Shown: one piece after another, positions 9,131 to 18,499 of the stretch
Layout of the letters: every line of letters begins with the position of its first letter
How positions within the stretch are numbered: position 1 is the first letter of the stretch
Assembly (NCBI RefSeq): GCF_947501385.1
Contig: NZ_CANMVP010000001.1
Span: 248,001-312,000, forward strand
Source: an uncultured Polaribacter sp.
Lineage (GTDB): Bacteria; Bacteroidota; Bacteroidia; Flavobacteriales; Flavobacteriaceae
Reading direction: 5' to 3'
DNA: 64,000 bases
Program-made: the position numbers and the translations under genes
The notes under the pieces: model-generated
What the model saw: only the letters and a program-made list of their open reading frames with translations
Told to the model about the DNA's origin: nothing
Database searches by the model: none

Positions 9131-10095
9131 TAGTTCTTTTCAAATACTTTTATATAATCGATAATTAAATACGTAGGGTATTGAGAAGCAATAGGTGCCA
9201 CTGGCAAATTACCACCAACAGACAAATTCATTATAAAGAAAAACTCATCGTTAAAAGGATAAGGTTCTCCATTTGTATTGTTTGGTGTAAAAGTTTTATA
9301 TTCTTCATTATTTACCAACCAAGTAATTTTATCTTCTTCCCAAATAATTGAAAAAACATAATAAATTTCATCAAAATTCTCACCTGTTGTTGTGTAGTAA
9401 GTAGAGTTAAACTGATGTTTACTTAAATCTCTTCCAAAATGTGCTGTCCCGAACATTTTATTTTGAGATTCACCTAAATATTCCATAATATCAATTTCGC
9501 CTCCACTTGGCCATTTATCTGCAGGATTTGTAATGTCGTAGTCTTTATTTATCAACCATAAAGCTACCCAAGAACCAGTTGCAGAAGGCATACTAGCTCT
9601 AATATCTATTCGCCCATATTTAATTTCAAACTTATTGTCTGTATGAATTCTTGTTGAGGTGTATTGAGAAGAAGAAATGCTTTCTCTTTTAGCTTCTATA
9701 ACTAAATTACCGTCCACAAAGGAATGATTTTTATCTGTATAATATTGTAATTCATTATTTCCCCAGCCACACAAATTAGGACAACCAGTTCCTGTATGAA
9801 AACTCCATTTATCTGTATCTATTTCACTGGTAAAATCGTCACTCCAAACCAAACTGTAATTTGGATAAGATTCTGGAGAAGTATAACCAGCTGATGGTAT
9901 TGTTGGTCCAGTAGCACTTTGACAGCCATTACAAGAAGAACCTCCACAATCTACACCAGTTTCGTCTCCATTTTTAATGCCATCTGTACAAGAGGCAGTT
10001 ACAGGAATAATTACAGATTTATCTTCGTCTGAAGAAGTGCAAGAGGTTATTAGAAAAGAGAATAATACTACTGATGTGATAACTAATTTTTTCAT
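9130..10095 (-). CDS. GH16 beta-glucanase/laminarinase-like lipoprotein
   Basis: 321 residues with lipobox ITSC (Cys19), then a Cys-rich segment (about residues 36-58, with the pattern CTDGIKNGDETGVDCGG) common as a linker in Bacteroidota surface proteins, then a GH16 jelly-roll. Catalytic residues are Glu200, Asp202 and Glu205 in GEIDIMEYLG, the laminarinase-type signature. The usual substrates are beta-1,3- or mixed beta-1,3/1,4-glucans. Its place among xylanases could mean a broader algal or plant cell-wall target, or activity on mixed-linkage polymers. Coupled to galM by a TAATG overlap, and 6 nt downstream of a GH43 gene. Confidence 0.88.
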   Translation of the reverse strand: MKKLVITSVVLFSFLITSCTSSDEDKSVIIPVTASCTDGIKNGDETGVDCGGSSCNGCQSATGPTIPSAGYTSPESYPNYSLVWSDDFTSEIDTDKWSFHTGTGCPNLCGWGNNELQYYTDKNHSFVDGNLVIEAKRESISSSQYTSTRIHTDNKFEIKYGRIDIRASMPSATGSWVALWLINKDYDITNPADKWPSGGEIDIMEYLGESQNKMFGTAHFGRDLSKHQFNSTYYTTTGENFDEIYYVFSIIWEEDKITWLVNNEEYKTFTPNNTNGEPYPFNDEFFFIMNLSVGGNLPVAPIASQYPTYLIIDYIKVFEKN

Positions 10096-10101
10096 TTGTC
10101 T

Positions 10102-11754
10102 TTATTTTTTATTTTCATTTTTGAACCAATCAAAAACAGCTTTATTATTACTTTTTCCACCAGATGAAGTAGTGTACATCGCATAAATGGTACCTACGAA
10201 GCCACCTGACTTTTTTGTGCTTAAAAAAGTAGCATCAACATTTTCTTTTAATAACAACCAGTCTGTACGATTTAAAGCATATAAAAAGTCATAATATTTA
10301 CCTTTAGCTTGAATTTTAAATGATAAACTATCTGTTTCTAAAATAGATTTAGATGCAATTTCTTCTGTACTATTTTCGGTTGATTTTAATAGCTGAACAA
10401 TAGGTTTATTATTTCGAATACTTTTACACAAATAATAATAATGCTTGTCGTTCTGAAAAGCAATTAAGCCTGCTTTTTCATTTTCTGATGTTGCTTTAAA
10501 GGATAATTTTGTAGCTGCATAGCCAAACAAATGCTTTTGTCTATACCCAATAAAACTTGGGTTCGATTTACCAGAAGTAGTTTCTGGTCTAGTATTTATA
10601 GTTAATTTTCCATCTGAAATTGAATACCATTTTTTTAAAGGTGTTCTTAAAAATAGCCAATCAAAACCGAGTTTTTTATCATTAAAATTATCTTGAAATG
10701 ATTTATTAATTGCACTTGAAATCGTAGTTTTTGAATCGACTACTATGGTGTACTTCTTTTTTACAACATCACCTTGTAAGTCAAATACTGGCCAATCATT
10801 TATCCATTTTATAGGAGCCATAAACGTTTCTCTTCCTGTATTAAAATGATCATTATTATCATAAGGTCTACATCCTAAAAAAACACCCCACCAATTGCCA
10901 TATTTATCTTCTATTATATCTGCATGTCCAACAGATGTTATTGGATTTTCTCTATCTTCGTTTAAATCTCTTTGGGTTAAAATCGGGTTATTTTCATAAC
11001 TTTTGTAAGGACCTAAAATATGTTTACTCCTAAAAACTACTTCAGAATGATGTTCTGCAGTGCCACCTTCTGCAGCCATTAAATAGTAATAACCGTTTCT
11101 GTTATAAACATGGGGTCCTTCTATCCATATTGGTTTATCTTCTGGTTTTGCTCCTTTGTCAATAATTATTTTGGCTTCACCAATAGTGTTGTTTGTTTTA
11201 GCGTCAAATTCTATAATTTTAATAGTTCTGTGTCCATCATATTCTGGTGTATTATTAGGAGGATTACTATTAAAAACAATATAACTTTTACCATCATTAT
11301 CGAAAAACAAGGACGGATCTATACCTTCGACTTTTGGCAACCAAATCGGGTTAGACCAAGGACCCGCGGGATTTGTTGCTTGAATTACAAAATTATTTTT
11401 TCCATCAACAATTGTATTCACAATATAAAAAATACCTTTATGATGCGTAATTGCCGGAGCAAATACACCTCTAGAAACATCTAAACCTTCTAATTCCAAT
11501 TGTTCTGGTCTGTCTAGAGCATTGCCTATTTGTTTCCAATTTACTAAATCATCACTTTTAAAAACAGGGATTCCAGGGAAATAGGCAAAAGTTGAGTTTA
11601 TCAAATAATAGGTATCTGCTACTTTACAAATACTTGGATCTGGATAAAACCCTTTTAAAATTGGATTTGAAAAAGTAGTTTTTTTTGTAGTTTCTATTTT
11701 AGAGCATCCTAATGCTAATAATGAAAATAGTAATATGTAGATTGTTCTTGCCAT
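10102..11754 (-). CDS. GH43 lipoprotein with C-terminal beta-xylosidase-type domain
   Basis: 550 residues. Lipobox LALGC (Cys17). The GH43 propeller occupies about 28-330 with Asp39 in FYPDPSIC, an Asp in EGIDPSLFF and a Glu in WIEGPHVY as the catalytic triad. A C-terminal concanavalin-like domain from about 350 (FQDNFNDKKLGFDWLFLR) is typical of the XynB-type beta-xylosidases and arabinofuranosidases. As a lipoprotein it would act in the periplasm or at the cell surface, unlike the cytoplasmic GH43 at 812-1861. Its start overlaps the stop of the Gfo/Idh/MocA gene (TAATG). Confidence 0.9.
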   Translation of the reverse strand: MARTIYILLFSLLALGCSKIETTKKTTFSNPILKGFYPDPSICKVADTYYLINSTFAYFPGIPVFKSDDLVNWKQIGNALDRPEQLELEGLDVSRGVFAPAITHHKGIFYIVNTIVDGKNNFVIQATNPAGPWSNPIWLPKVEGIDPSLFFDNDGKSYIVFNSNPPNNTPEYDGHRTIKIIEFDAKTNNTIGEAKIIIDKGAKPEDKPIWIEGPHVYNRNGYYYLMAAEGGTAEHHSEVVFRSKHILGPYKSYENNPILTQRDLNEDRENPITSVGHADIIEDKYGNWWGVFLGCRPYDNNDHFNTGRETFMAPIKWINDWPVFDLQGDVVKKKYTIVVDSKTTISSAINKSFQDNFNDKKLGFDWLFLRTPLKKWYSISDGKLTINTRPETTSGKSNPSFIGYRQKHLFGYAATKLSFKATSENEKAGLIAFQNDKHYYYLCKSIRNNKPIVQLLKSTENSTEEIASKSILETDSLSFKIQAKGKYYDFLYALNRTDWLLLKENVDATFLSTKKSGGFVGTIYAMYTTSSGGKSNNKAVFDWFKNENKK

Positions 11755-12719
11755 TAGTATTCTAAACCTATTAAACTTCTCAATTTATCTAACGTTTTAA
11801 TTAATGTTTTAGAAAATTGGAAAGACATTATTTCACTTTCTTTTTTATCTTCTCTCAATAATTGATTGAAGTGTAAAATCTCATAATAGTAGCCATAACC
11901 TTTGTATGGAATGTATTCGGTTACTGTTGTATTATTTTTTGAGATTGTTAAAGAAGTGGGTTGATGAAATCGTGTATTCATTTGAACTACTCCTTCCTGG
12001 AAAGTAAATATTGCTAAAGAATCTGTTTCTTTTAGAAAAGTACTTTTTAAAATAGCACTAGCATTTTGATAGTTAAAAACCATATTGCATTCAGCATCTG
12101 CACCAGTTCCATAAAAAGTTGCATTAGCTTTGATACTTTCAGGTTCTCCTAAAGTAGATAATGCAGCAAAAACTGGATAAATTCCTATATCTAATAAGCT
12201 GCCTCCTCCAATTTCTTTTTTTAAAAATCTACTTTCTAAATCGTTTGTTGCCTTAAAACCAAAGTCTGCTTTTAATTTTAATAGACTACCTAAATATTGA
12301 TTTTTTACTACATCTAATAAATAAGTATAATGCGGTAAAAAATATGTCCATAAGGCCTCCATTAGAAGTACATTGTTTTCTTTTGCTACTTTAATCATTT
12401 CATCAACTTCTTTTGCATTAATAGCAAAAGGTTTTTCACATAAAACTGCTTTTCTGTGTTTTAAACACAATATAGAATGTTCTTTATGAAAAGAGTGTGG
12501 GGTTGCAATATATACAGCTTGTACATTTGAATCACTTGCTAAATCAGCATAAGAACTGTAAGCTTTATTTACACTATATTTAGAAGCAAATTCTTTTGAT
12601 TTAGATTTACTCCTAGATGCTACAGCAACTAATTCTGCACCTTTAACAAGGGCTAAATCTTGAGCAAACTTATGGGCAATATTACCTAGACCAATGATAC
12701 CCCAATTTATCTTTTCCAA
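11754..12719 (-). CDS. Gfo/Idh/MocA-family NAD(P)-dependent oxidoreductase
   Basis: 321 residues, cytoplasmic. N-terminal Rossmann fold with GIIGLGNIAHKFA, then the EKPFAINAKEVDEM motif containing the conserved Lys of the family, then the alpha/beta substrate domain (GGGSLLDIGIYPVFA). Closest in pattern to dimeric dihydrodiol dehydrogenase / D-xylose dehydrogenase-like members. In a xylan locus, oxidation of xylose or of another released sugar is possible, but substrates of this family cannot be read from sequence. First gene of a translationally coupled series with GH43, GH16 and galM. Confidence 0.85.
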   Translation of the reverse strand: MEKINWGIIGLGNIAHKFAQDLALVKGAELVAVASRSKSKSKEFASKYSVNKAYSSYADLASDSNVQAVYIATPHSFHKEHSILCLKHRKAVLCEKPFAINAKEVDEMIKVAKENNVLLMEALWTYFLPHYTYLLDVVKNQYLGSLLKLKADFGFKATNDLESRFLKKEIGGGSLLDIGIYPVFAALSTLGEPESIKANATFYGTGADAECNMVFNYQNASAILKSTFLKETDSLAIFTFQEGVVQMNTRFHQPTSLTISKNNTTVTEYIPYKGYGYYYEILHFNQLLREDKKESEIMSFQFSKTLIKTLDKLRSLIGLEY

Positions 12720-12730
12720 TATTCTGTAAT

Positions 12731-12767
12731 TAAAAAACAGCTAAATCTAATATTTGATCTAGCTGTT
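12731..12767 (-). terminator. Intrinsic terminator after GH10-PKD gene
   Basis: AACAGCTA and TAGCTGTT form a perfect 8-bp stem extended by ATC/GAT after one mismatch (12736-12767). On the minus strand a run of T follows at once. It lies 35 nt past the GH10 stop and 12 nt before the Gfo/Idh/MocA start, so it should end or attenuate the transcript from the CBM-GH10 unit. No separate promoter for the oxidoreductase was recognised in the short gap, so read-through may supply it. Confidence 0.65.
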
Positions 12768-12801
12768 GATTCAGCAATTATTAATTCAAATTATACAGTT
12801 A

Positions 12802-14163
12802 TTATTCTAATCCTTCTAAAAATCCATCGTAAGCAGGTTTTTTATTGTAGTTATCATCATACATTAATGGCCAGTCTATATGACCCCAAAAATTTAACAA
12901 CCAAGATTCATTATCTCTTACACCCCAAACCGTTAATGCATATTTATTATCTAAAGGAATTGAATTATAAATTTTTACTACTTCCTTAAACTTTGCTTTT
13001 TGAGCATTAGCTCTATCACCTGTCAAAACTGTTTGATCGTTATTAGGATTTGCTCTAATGTCTAATTCTGAAAAATGTAATATTTTTCCTCTTGAAACTG
13101 TACCATCAGCTACTGCTTGAATATTAGATGCCGATGGACCATTATATGAGATATGCATTTGAGCACCAACTCCGTCAATTAAATCTCCTAAACTATCAAC
13201 TATATTAAACATTGCCGCTCTTTTAGTTGGACTAGAAGCCATATTATAATCGTTATAAAATAACAAACAATCTGGATCTGCATCTCTTGCCCATTGAAAA
13301 CACTTTTTAATATAGTCATCTCCCATTTTTTGTCTAAAAACAGAGTTTCTTAATGGATGACCACTACCATCCTCTAAAGCTTCATTTACTACATCCCAAG
13401 AAGCCACTTTACCTTTGTATCTAGTAACAGTTGTGGTGATATAATCTTTAACCATAGCTTCAAATTCAGCATCTGTTCCAGAATAATTTTCAACCCAATC
13501 AGGTGTTGCATTGTGCCATATTAAAGCATGCCCATGAACATTTATTCCATTATTAACACCAAAATTTACAATGGCATCTGCTGCAGAGAAATTATAATTA
13601 CCTTCTGAAGGATACATTTGATCCATTTTCATTTCATATTCAGACGTTATGGTTGAAAATGTACTTTTTAAAAGATCAGTGTGCTGACCTCCAGCATTTA
13701 TTCTGGATGCTCTTGTAATGTTACCTACAAGAAAAGTAGTTGCTGCATCTTTTAAAATTGCAGAATTTGTTGAGCCACAAACACCATTAGGGCAGATACC
13801 ACCTGCTGTATTGTCTACAATTACAGTTTTTTCATCTACGGTTAATCCTGCAGCATTGGTAACAATTAATCTAACAGAATAAGTACCATCATTATCAAAC
13901 CTTACTTCTTCTATTCCTGGTTGATCTAAAACTAAACTTCCACCTTGTCCAAAATCCCACTCACTTGTAAAATCTCCAGTACCTGTAGTTTTATTATCTA
14001 ATAACAAAACATTTTGATCTGTTGAAGATATTGACATTTCAAATTTAGCCTGTATTTTTGTAGGTGGTATTACAATAACTCCTTCTGCTTCTTCCTCTTT
14101 TTCACATGATATGAATAATAAGAATAAAGGTAGTATTTTAAAGAATCTTAAGAATTTAGTCAT
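12802..14163 (-). CDS. GH10 xylanase lipoprotein with N-terminal PKD domain
   Basis: 453 residues: lipobox LFISC (Cys20) followed by an acidic stretch EKEEEAE that resembles a Bacteroidota surface-export signal; a PKD domain about 35-117 (SEWDFGQGG, GTYSVRLIVTN); then a GH10 barrel about 135-450 with Glu261 in WDVVNEAL and Glu366 in FSELDI. It probably sits on the outer surface of the outer membrane and makes the first cuts that feed SusC/D. The preceding gene in the unit (CBM lipoprotein) shares the PKD-like design, suggesting the two act together on the same polymer. Confidence 0.92.
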   Translation of the reverse strand: MTKFLRFFKILPLFLLFISCEKEEEAEGVIVIPPTKIQAKFEMSISSTDQNVLLLDNKTTGTGDFTSEWDFGQGGSLVLDQPGIEEVRFDNDGTYSVRLIVTNAAGLTVDEKTVIVDNTAGGICPNGVCGSTNSAILKDAATTFLVGNITRASRINAGGQHTDLLKSTFSTITSEYEMKMDQMYPSEGNYNFSAADAIVNFGVNNGINVHGHALIWHNATPDWVENYSGTDAEFEAMVKDYITTTVTRYKGKVASWDVVNEALEDGSGHPLRNSVFRQKMGDDYIKKCFQWARDADPDCLLFYNDYNMASSPTKRAAMFNIVDSLGDLIDGVGAQMHISYNGPSASNIQAVADGTVSRGKILHFSELDIRANPNNDQTVLTGDRANAQKAKFKEVVKIYNSIPLDNKYALTVWGVRDNESWLLNFWGHIDWPLMYDDNYNKKPAYDGFLEGLE

Positions 14164-14193
14164 TTTTGTATTTATAAATTAAACTGTTTTTAA

Positions 14194-14997
14194 TTATTTT
14201 GCTACTACTCGAATATCATCTACGTAAAAAGTACCTGCAGAAGCACCAAGATCTAAAACTATGGTTGTAGAATCAACTAATGCAGTAAATTCTTGACTGT
14301 ATTCTGTCCAGTCTGAACCTGTAGTAATATCTGCCATATAAGATTCGTTACCAAGATTTGCATTTGTAGAAGCACGAACGATTACTGGATCACCTTTTAC
14401 CCAAAAAGAAACGACATAAGTTGTTCCTACAGTTGTAGCAATTGCATCACTTACAAATTGGGTTCTCCATTGTTCTCCTGGATTATCATTTGGATTAGTA
14501 ACTTTTAGAGATCTTAACCCATTTCTAAAAATAGTTGTTTCTTCACTCATAGTGGCTCCTGAACCATTGTCGAATTTATTCCAATTGGTAAAATTATCTC
14601 CACTTCCTTCTTCTAGTCCTCCATTTAGCACAATACCGCTATCGAATGCTGTAAAAACAGGGACAACAGTAACAGAAATTGACTTAGAGGTTTGCAAATA
14701 ACCATCATCTCCTAACATTGTTAAAGTTACAATCTTATTTCCACTCTTTGAGTACTCGTAAGTCACAGTTCCTTCGTTATGCGCTGCTGCCTTATCACCA
14801 GCTATATCAAATTCAAAAACGCTAAAAAACTCTCCTTTGTTCGGTGTTGTATTTTCAAAAAGATAAATTCCAGAATTATCTGGCGAGACAGTTGCAGTAA
14901 AAGTCGGTTGCACTAACTCTGGTGGAGTTTCACTTTCTTCACAAGATATGAAAGCTGTAACTAACAACAAAAGACTTAAAAATTTAGTGATCTTCAT
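14194..14997 (-). CDS. Surface glycan-binding lipoprotein: PKD + CBM4/9-like
   Basis: 267 residues: lipobox FISC (Cys19) followed by acidic EESE; a PKD-like domain about 30-112; then a carbohydrate-binding module of the CBM4/9 type about 125-267 (LNGGLEEGS, WNKFDNG, SLKVTNPNDNPGEQWRTQF, ending FYVDDIRVV). There is no catalytic domain. By position and anchoring it looks like a SusE/F-type or SGBP-type xylan-binding protein. First gene after the shared regulatory module at 15037-15101, followed 30 nt later by the GH10-PKD gene. Confidence 0.82.
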   Translation of the reverse strand: MKITKFLSLLLLVTAFISCEESETPPELVQPTFTATVSPDNSGIYLFENTTPNKGEFFSVFEFDIAGDKAAAHNEGTVTYEYSKSGNKIVTLTMLGDDGYLQTSKSISVTVVPVFTAFDSGIVLNGGLEEGSGDNFTNWNKFDNGSGATMSEETTIFRNGLRSLKVTNPNDNPGEQWRTQFVSDAIATTVGTTYVVSFWVKGDPVIVRASTNANLGNESYMADITTGSDWTEYSQEFTALVDSTTIVLDLGASAGTFYVDDIRVVAK

Positions 14998-15036
14998 AAT
15001 TATAATATTTTTAAAATGTTCTTTAATTTAGGAAGA

Positions 15037-15101
15037 TAAAATTATAGATAGTACAGGATTTGAAAGATAAAAAATGATGCGTTTTGTGAAAAAATTGTAG
15101 C
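15037..15101 (-). promoter_or_regulatory. Shared xylan regulon module, site 3 (upstream of CBM lipoprotein-GH10)
   Basis: The motif at 15079-15101 begins GCTACAATTTTT and ends ACGC in gene sense. The box TAATTTTA is at 15037-15044 after 34 nt, and the start codon follows 39 nt after the box. Over 27 nt this site and site 6 differ at only five positions. Confidence 0.6.
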
Positions 15102-15166
15102 TTTTTAACTTTTTTCTTGCTATTGCAATGAATTTTTAAAAAAAATCAGAAAAAACAAACTAGTCT

Positions 15167-18100
15167 TTATTGTTTTTTAATGTAGCGAGCATCATCATTA
15201 TTTTTAACAATAATTACATAATTTGAATCCTTTTTTGTGATTACTTGCATCGCTTTTACATCTCCTGAAGCAAAAAAACCCGATTCTTTACGTGATAAAA
15301 CTTTAAAAGTTCCATCTCCATTTCCTTGTAAATAATTTCCATAGCTGGCATCGTTTCTAGGAGTTTCTACTTCTGAAGTATGCAAATTACCTGCCAGTAA
15401 AACATCTAAATTGCCATCATTATTAAAGTCATTAACAATAATTTCATTTATACTTGAAATTTGCGTTTCTCTTGGTAATTGATGCATTATGAACTTTCCG
15501 TTTTTATTTTCTAAATAGACACTTGCAAATGATTTTACTTGATAATGTAAGGCAGATTCTAGAGCTTCATCAGAAAAAACATCTATTAGGGTAGCTTCTG
15601 AAAAGCTTTCGTAATTTTCAAACTTCTTTTTAATGCCAGGTATTTGTTGCGAAGAACATTCTCTACCTCTTACAGGATATTGTTTCCCTTCATTATAGTA
15701 ACTTAACACAATGTCTTGTTTTTTATTTTTATCGAAATCGTTCACATAAATATCAAAAGTTTCGTTTTGGTTTGCTTGGTATTTGTAGTTTAAACCATTA
15801 TTACCCACCATAAAATCAATATCTCCATCATTGTCAAAATCTCCTTTATTGATACTCCACCACCAACCTGTAGAATTTTTATCTAAACCTACAGTTTTAG
15901 AAATATCTGAAAATCCATTTTTCCTATTCTTAAAGACTTTTATGGGCATCCATTCTCCCACTACAATAATATCATTTAAATTGTCATTATTAATATCTGT
16001 AACTACAGCTGATGTAGCCATTCCTAAATCTTGAAAAGGTTTTGTAAATTCTTTTGAAAAAAATTCAAATTTTGCTTTTCCGTTTGAACTTACATTCTTC
16101 AACAAATAAGTGGTTGCAGGCAAAGGATATTGCCCAGGAATTTGGCGACCTAAAACCAATAAATCTTGTTTTCCATCATTATCAAAATCTGCATTATACA
16201 CTTTAGATCCGCTAGATAAGAATTGTGGTAAAGTTCCTTTTTTTGCTTTTGAAAAATTTCCTTTTCCATCATTAATATACAATCTGTCTTGTAATAATTC
16301 TGATTTTTTATCAAACTCATAACCACCACTTACTACATACAAATCGTTATCGCCATCATTATCCGCATCAAAAATTAATGCGCCTAAATCTTCACTTTCT
16401 TTATCTTGATTTAGAAAATTTGTATTTTGTTCTTCAAATCCTGATTTTGTTTGATAAAATAAAGTGCCCGTTTTTCCTTTTGATCCTCCAATAAAATAAT
16501 CGTCTAAACCATCATTATTTAAATCGCCAACAACCAAAGCTGGCCCTAAAGAAGACATTTTGTGAGGCAATAACACCTGTGTTGCAAAATCGTCGTGTTT
16601 ATTTTCTTGGTGTTTGTGTTTTGGGAAAATTGTGTTTTCTGTTACAAATAATTTTTTGTCTTCTTTTTTATTTTTAATTACTGGTTTTGTTGCATCATCA
16701 TACTTAAAAACAATACTTTTATTGGCTTCAACATTATTTAAAATTTGTGTATTTCCATTTTGCCAAACCACTTTTACTTCATCAATTTTTGTGGTTTTTG
16801 CTAATCCGAAATGCATTTCTGGTGCTACAGAAGATTGAAAACCTCTTGTTAAGGTTAGTTCTTGCATTTGGGTTTTATCTTCAGTTTTAACATAGACACG
16901 ATTTCCTAGTCCAAATTTATTATTAGAACTTCCTTCAAATCGAACCTTTAAAAAGTTACTTTTTTCAGAAGATTTATTTTCAAAAACAGCAGCATAATCA
17001 TCTATATTATTAGTAATAATTTCTAAATCACCATCATTATCTAAATCTGCATATACAGCTCCATTTGAAAATCCTTTAAATTCAATTCCCAATTTTTTGT
17101 TGGCTTTTTCAAAGTTTAAGTTTCCATTATTTTTAAATATAAAGTTGTCTATTTTTTCTGATGGAATTTTTAAACTCATCTCCAAAGACTTTTCCCTACC
17201 AACATTTTCTTCTTCTAACTTTTTAAAATAATCTCTATTATTTACTTCTCTTCTTGTTCCGTTTGTTATGAAAATATCTTTGAGTCCATCATTATCAAAA
17301 TCTGCCATTAAAGGTCCCCAACTCCAATCTGTAGAAGAGGTTCCTGTAATTCTAGAAACATTAGAAAAATAAGGAATTCCGTCTTCAAAAACTCCAGAAT
17401 TGACCTGAAAACAATTTTGCATATATTGATAATGAAAACCTGCGTTTACAACACTCCAAAACAAATCTGGATTCATACTTGCCATATTTGCTTTTTGTCT
17501 TCGGTTGCTTTTAGCATCCATATCTACTTGAAAAATATCTAGATTCCCATCATTATTAAAATCGGCAATATCAACTCCCATTCCGTAAAATGCAGTGTGT
17601 GCTGTTGCTTCTTTTACCACTTCTTTAAACGTGCCGTTTTTTTGATTGATATACATAAAATCAGGAGAACTAAAATCGTTAGAAATATATAAATCTTGCC
17701 AACCATCATTATTTAAATCGCCAACTGTTGCGCTTAAAGACAATGCAAAACTTTTTAAACCAGCTTCATTGGTCACATTTGTAAATGTATTTCCATCATT
17801 TCTGTATAAATGGTCAGACTCTTGGTCTTTTACATTTTTCATTCTCATTTGATATACAAACGCTGGCGAGCTAAATTTTAAAGGCGGATAATTTGCCACA
17901 TACACATCTAAATCGCCATCATTATCATAATCAAAAAAAGTAGCATTTACACTATTTCCTGTATCTGCTAAACCAAACTTTGCTGCTTGTTCTGTAAACG
18001 TATTGTCTTTATTATTGATGAATAACTGATTCTTCTTATCTCCAAATTTTCCAGAAACGGAACAATAAATATCTAAAAAACCGTCGTTATTCACATCTGC

Positions 18101-18484
18101 CATAGTAACTCCTGTTTGCCAATCTTTACTACCAGAAACACCAGATTTTTCTGTAATATCTTCAAATTTTAAATTTCCTTTATTTAAGTATAATTTATTG
18201 GAAACTTGATTTCCTGTAAAATACAAATCTAGTAAACCATCATTATTAATATCGCCCACAGCAACACCACCACCCATATAAATATAGGAATAGGTAAAGT
18301 AGTTCAGTGAATCGTTTTCAGTAAGAATGTTTTGAAAATCGATATTTGTATCATTAAAATTTAACTGTTTAAAAATTTTATTCTCTTCAATTTCTAGTTC
18401 ATTTTTTGTTTCAGTATTTTGATTACAAGAATTTAATAACATTCCAAAAAGGAATAATAGAATAAGTTTTGTGTTGTTTTTCAT
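15167..18484 (-). CDS. FG-GAP/VCBS repeat lipoprotein with ASPIC/UnbV domain (copy 1)
   Basis: 1105 residues with lipobox LNSC (Cys20). It is built from many calcium-binding FG-GAP/VCBS motifs of the form D-x-N-x-D-G-x-x-D (for example DINNDGLLD, DVNNDGFLD, DYDNDGDLD, DLNNDGWQD), in two propeller blocks separated by an ASPIC/UnbV domain near residues 520-590 (NRVYVKTEDK, GFQSSVAPEMHFGL). Such proteins are frequent next to SusC/D in marine Bacteroidota and their function is not known to me; surface, Ca-dependent glycan binding or processing is a guess. It follows a second, related gene by 15 nt, and both lie behind susD. Confidence 0.85.
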   Translation of the reverse strand: MKNNTKLILLFLFGMLLNSCNQNTETKNELEIEENKIFKQLNFNDTNIDFQNILTENDSLNYFTYSYIYMGGGVAVGDINNDGLLDLYFTGNQVSNKLYLNKGNLKFEDITEKSGVSGSKDWQTGVTMADVNNDGFLDIYCSVSGKFGDKKNQLFINNKDNTFTEQAAKFGLADTGNSVNATFFDYDNDGDLDVYVANYPPLKFSSPAFVYQMRMKNVKDQESDHLYRNDGNTFTNVTNEAGLKSFALSLSATVGDLNNDGWQDLYISNDFSSPDFMYINQKNGTFKEVVKEATAHTAFYGMGVDIADFNNDGNLDIFQVDMDAKSNRRQKANMASMNPDLFWSVVNAGFHYQYMQNCFQVNSGVFEDGIPYFSNVSRITGTSSTDWSWGPLMADFDNDGLKDIFITNGTRREVNNRDYFKKLEEENVGREKSLEMSLKIPSEKIDNFIFKNNGNLNFEKANKKLGIEFKGFSNGAVYADLDNDGDLEIITNNIDDYAAVFENKSSEKSNFLKVRFEGSSNNKFGLGNRVYVKTEDKTQMQELTLTRGFQSSVAPEMHFGLAKTTKIDEVKVVWQNGNTQILNNVEANKSIVFKYDDATKPVIKNKKEDKKLFVTENTIFPKHKHQENKHDDFATQVLLPHKMSSLGPALVVGDLNNDGLDDYFIGGSKGKTGTLFYQTKSGFEEQNTNFLNQDKESEDLGALIFDADNDGDNDLYVVSGGYEFDKKSELLQDRLYINDGKGNFSKAKKGTLPQFLSSGSKVYNADFDNDGKQDLLVLGRQIPGQYPLPATTYLLKNVSSNGKAKFEFFSKEFTKPFQDLGMATSAVVTDINNDNLNDIIVVGEWMPIKVFKNRKNGFSDISKTVGLDKNSTGWWWSINKGDFDNDGDIDFMVGNNGLNYKYQANQNETFDIYVNDFDKNKKQDIVLSYYNEGKQYPVRGRECSSQQIPGIKKKFENYESFSEATLIDVFSDEALESALHYQVKSFASVYLENKNGKFIMHQLPRETQISSINEIIVNDFNNDGNLDVLLAGNLHTSEVETPRNDASYGNYLQGNGDGTFKVLSRKESGFFASGDVKAMQVITKKDSNYVIIVKNNDDARYIKKQ

Positions 18485-18499
18485 ATAAAAAAACTTAAA

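Noticed and set aside
12747..12769. Seventh copy of the 23-nt motif before the Gfo/Idh/MocA gene
   Set aside because: Only the TGTTG part matches and it is inside the terminator hairpin; no box lies at the 34-nt spacing.
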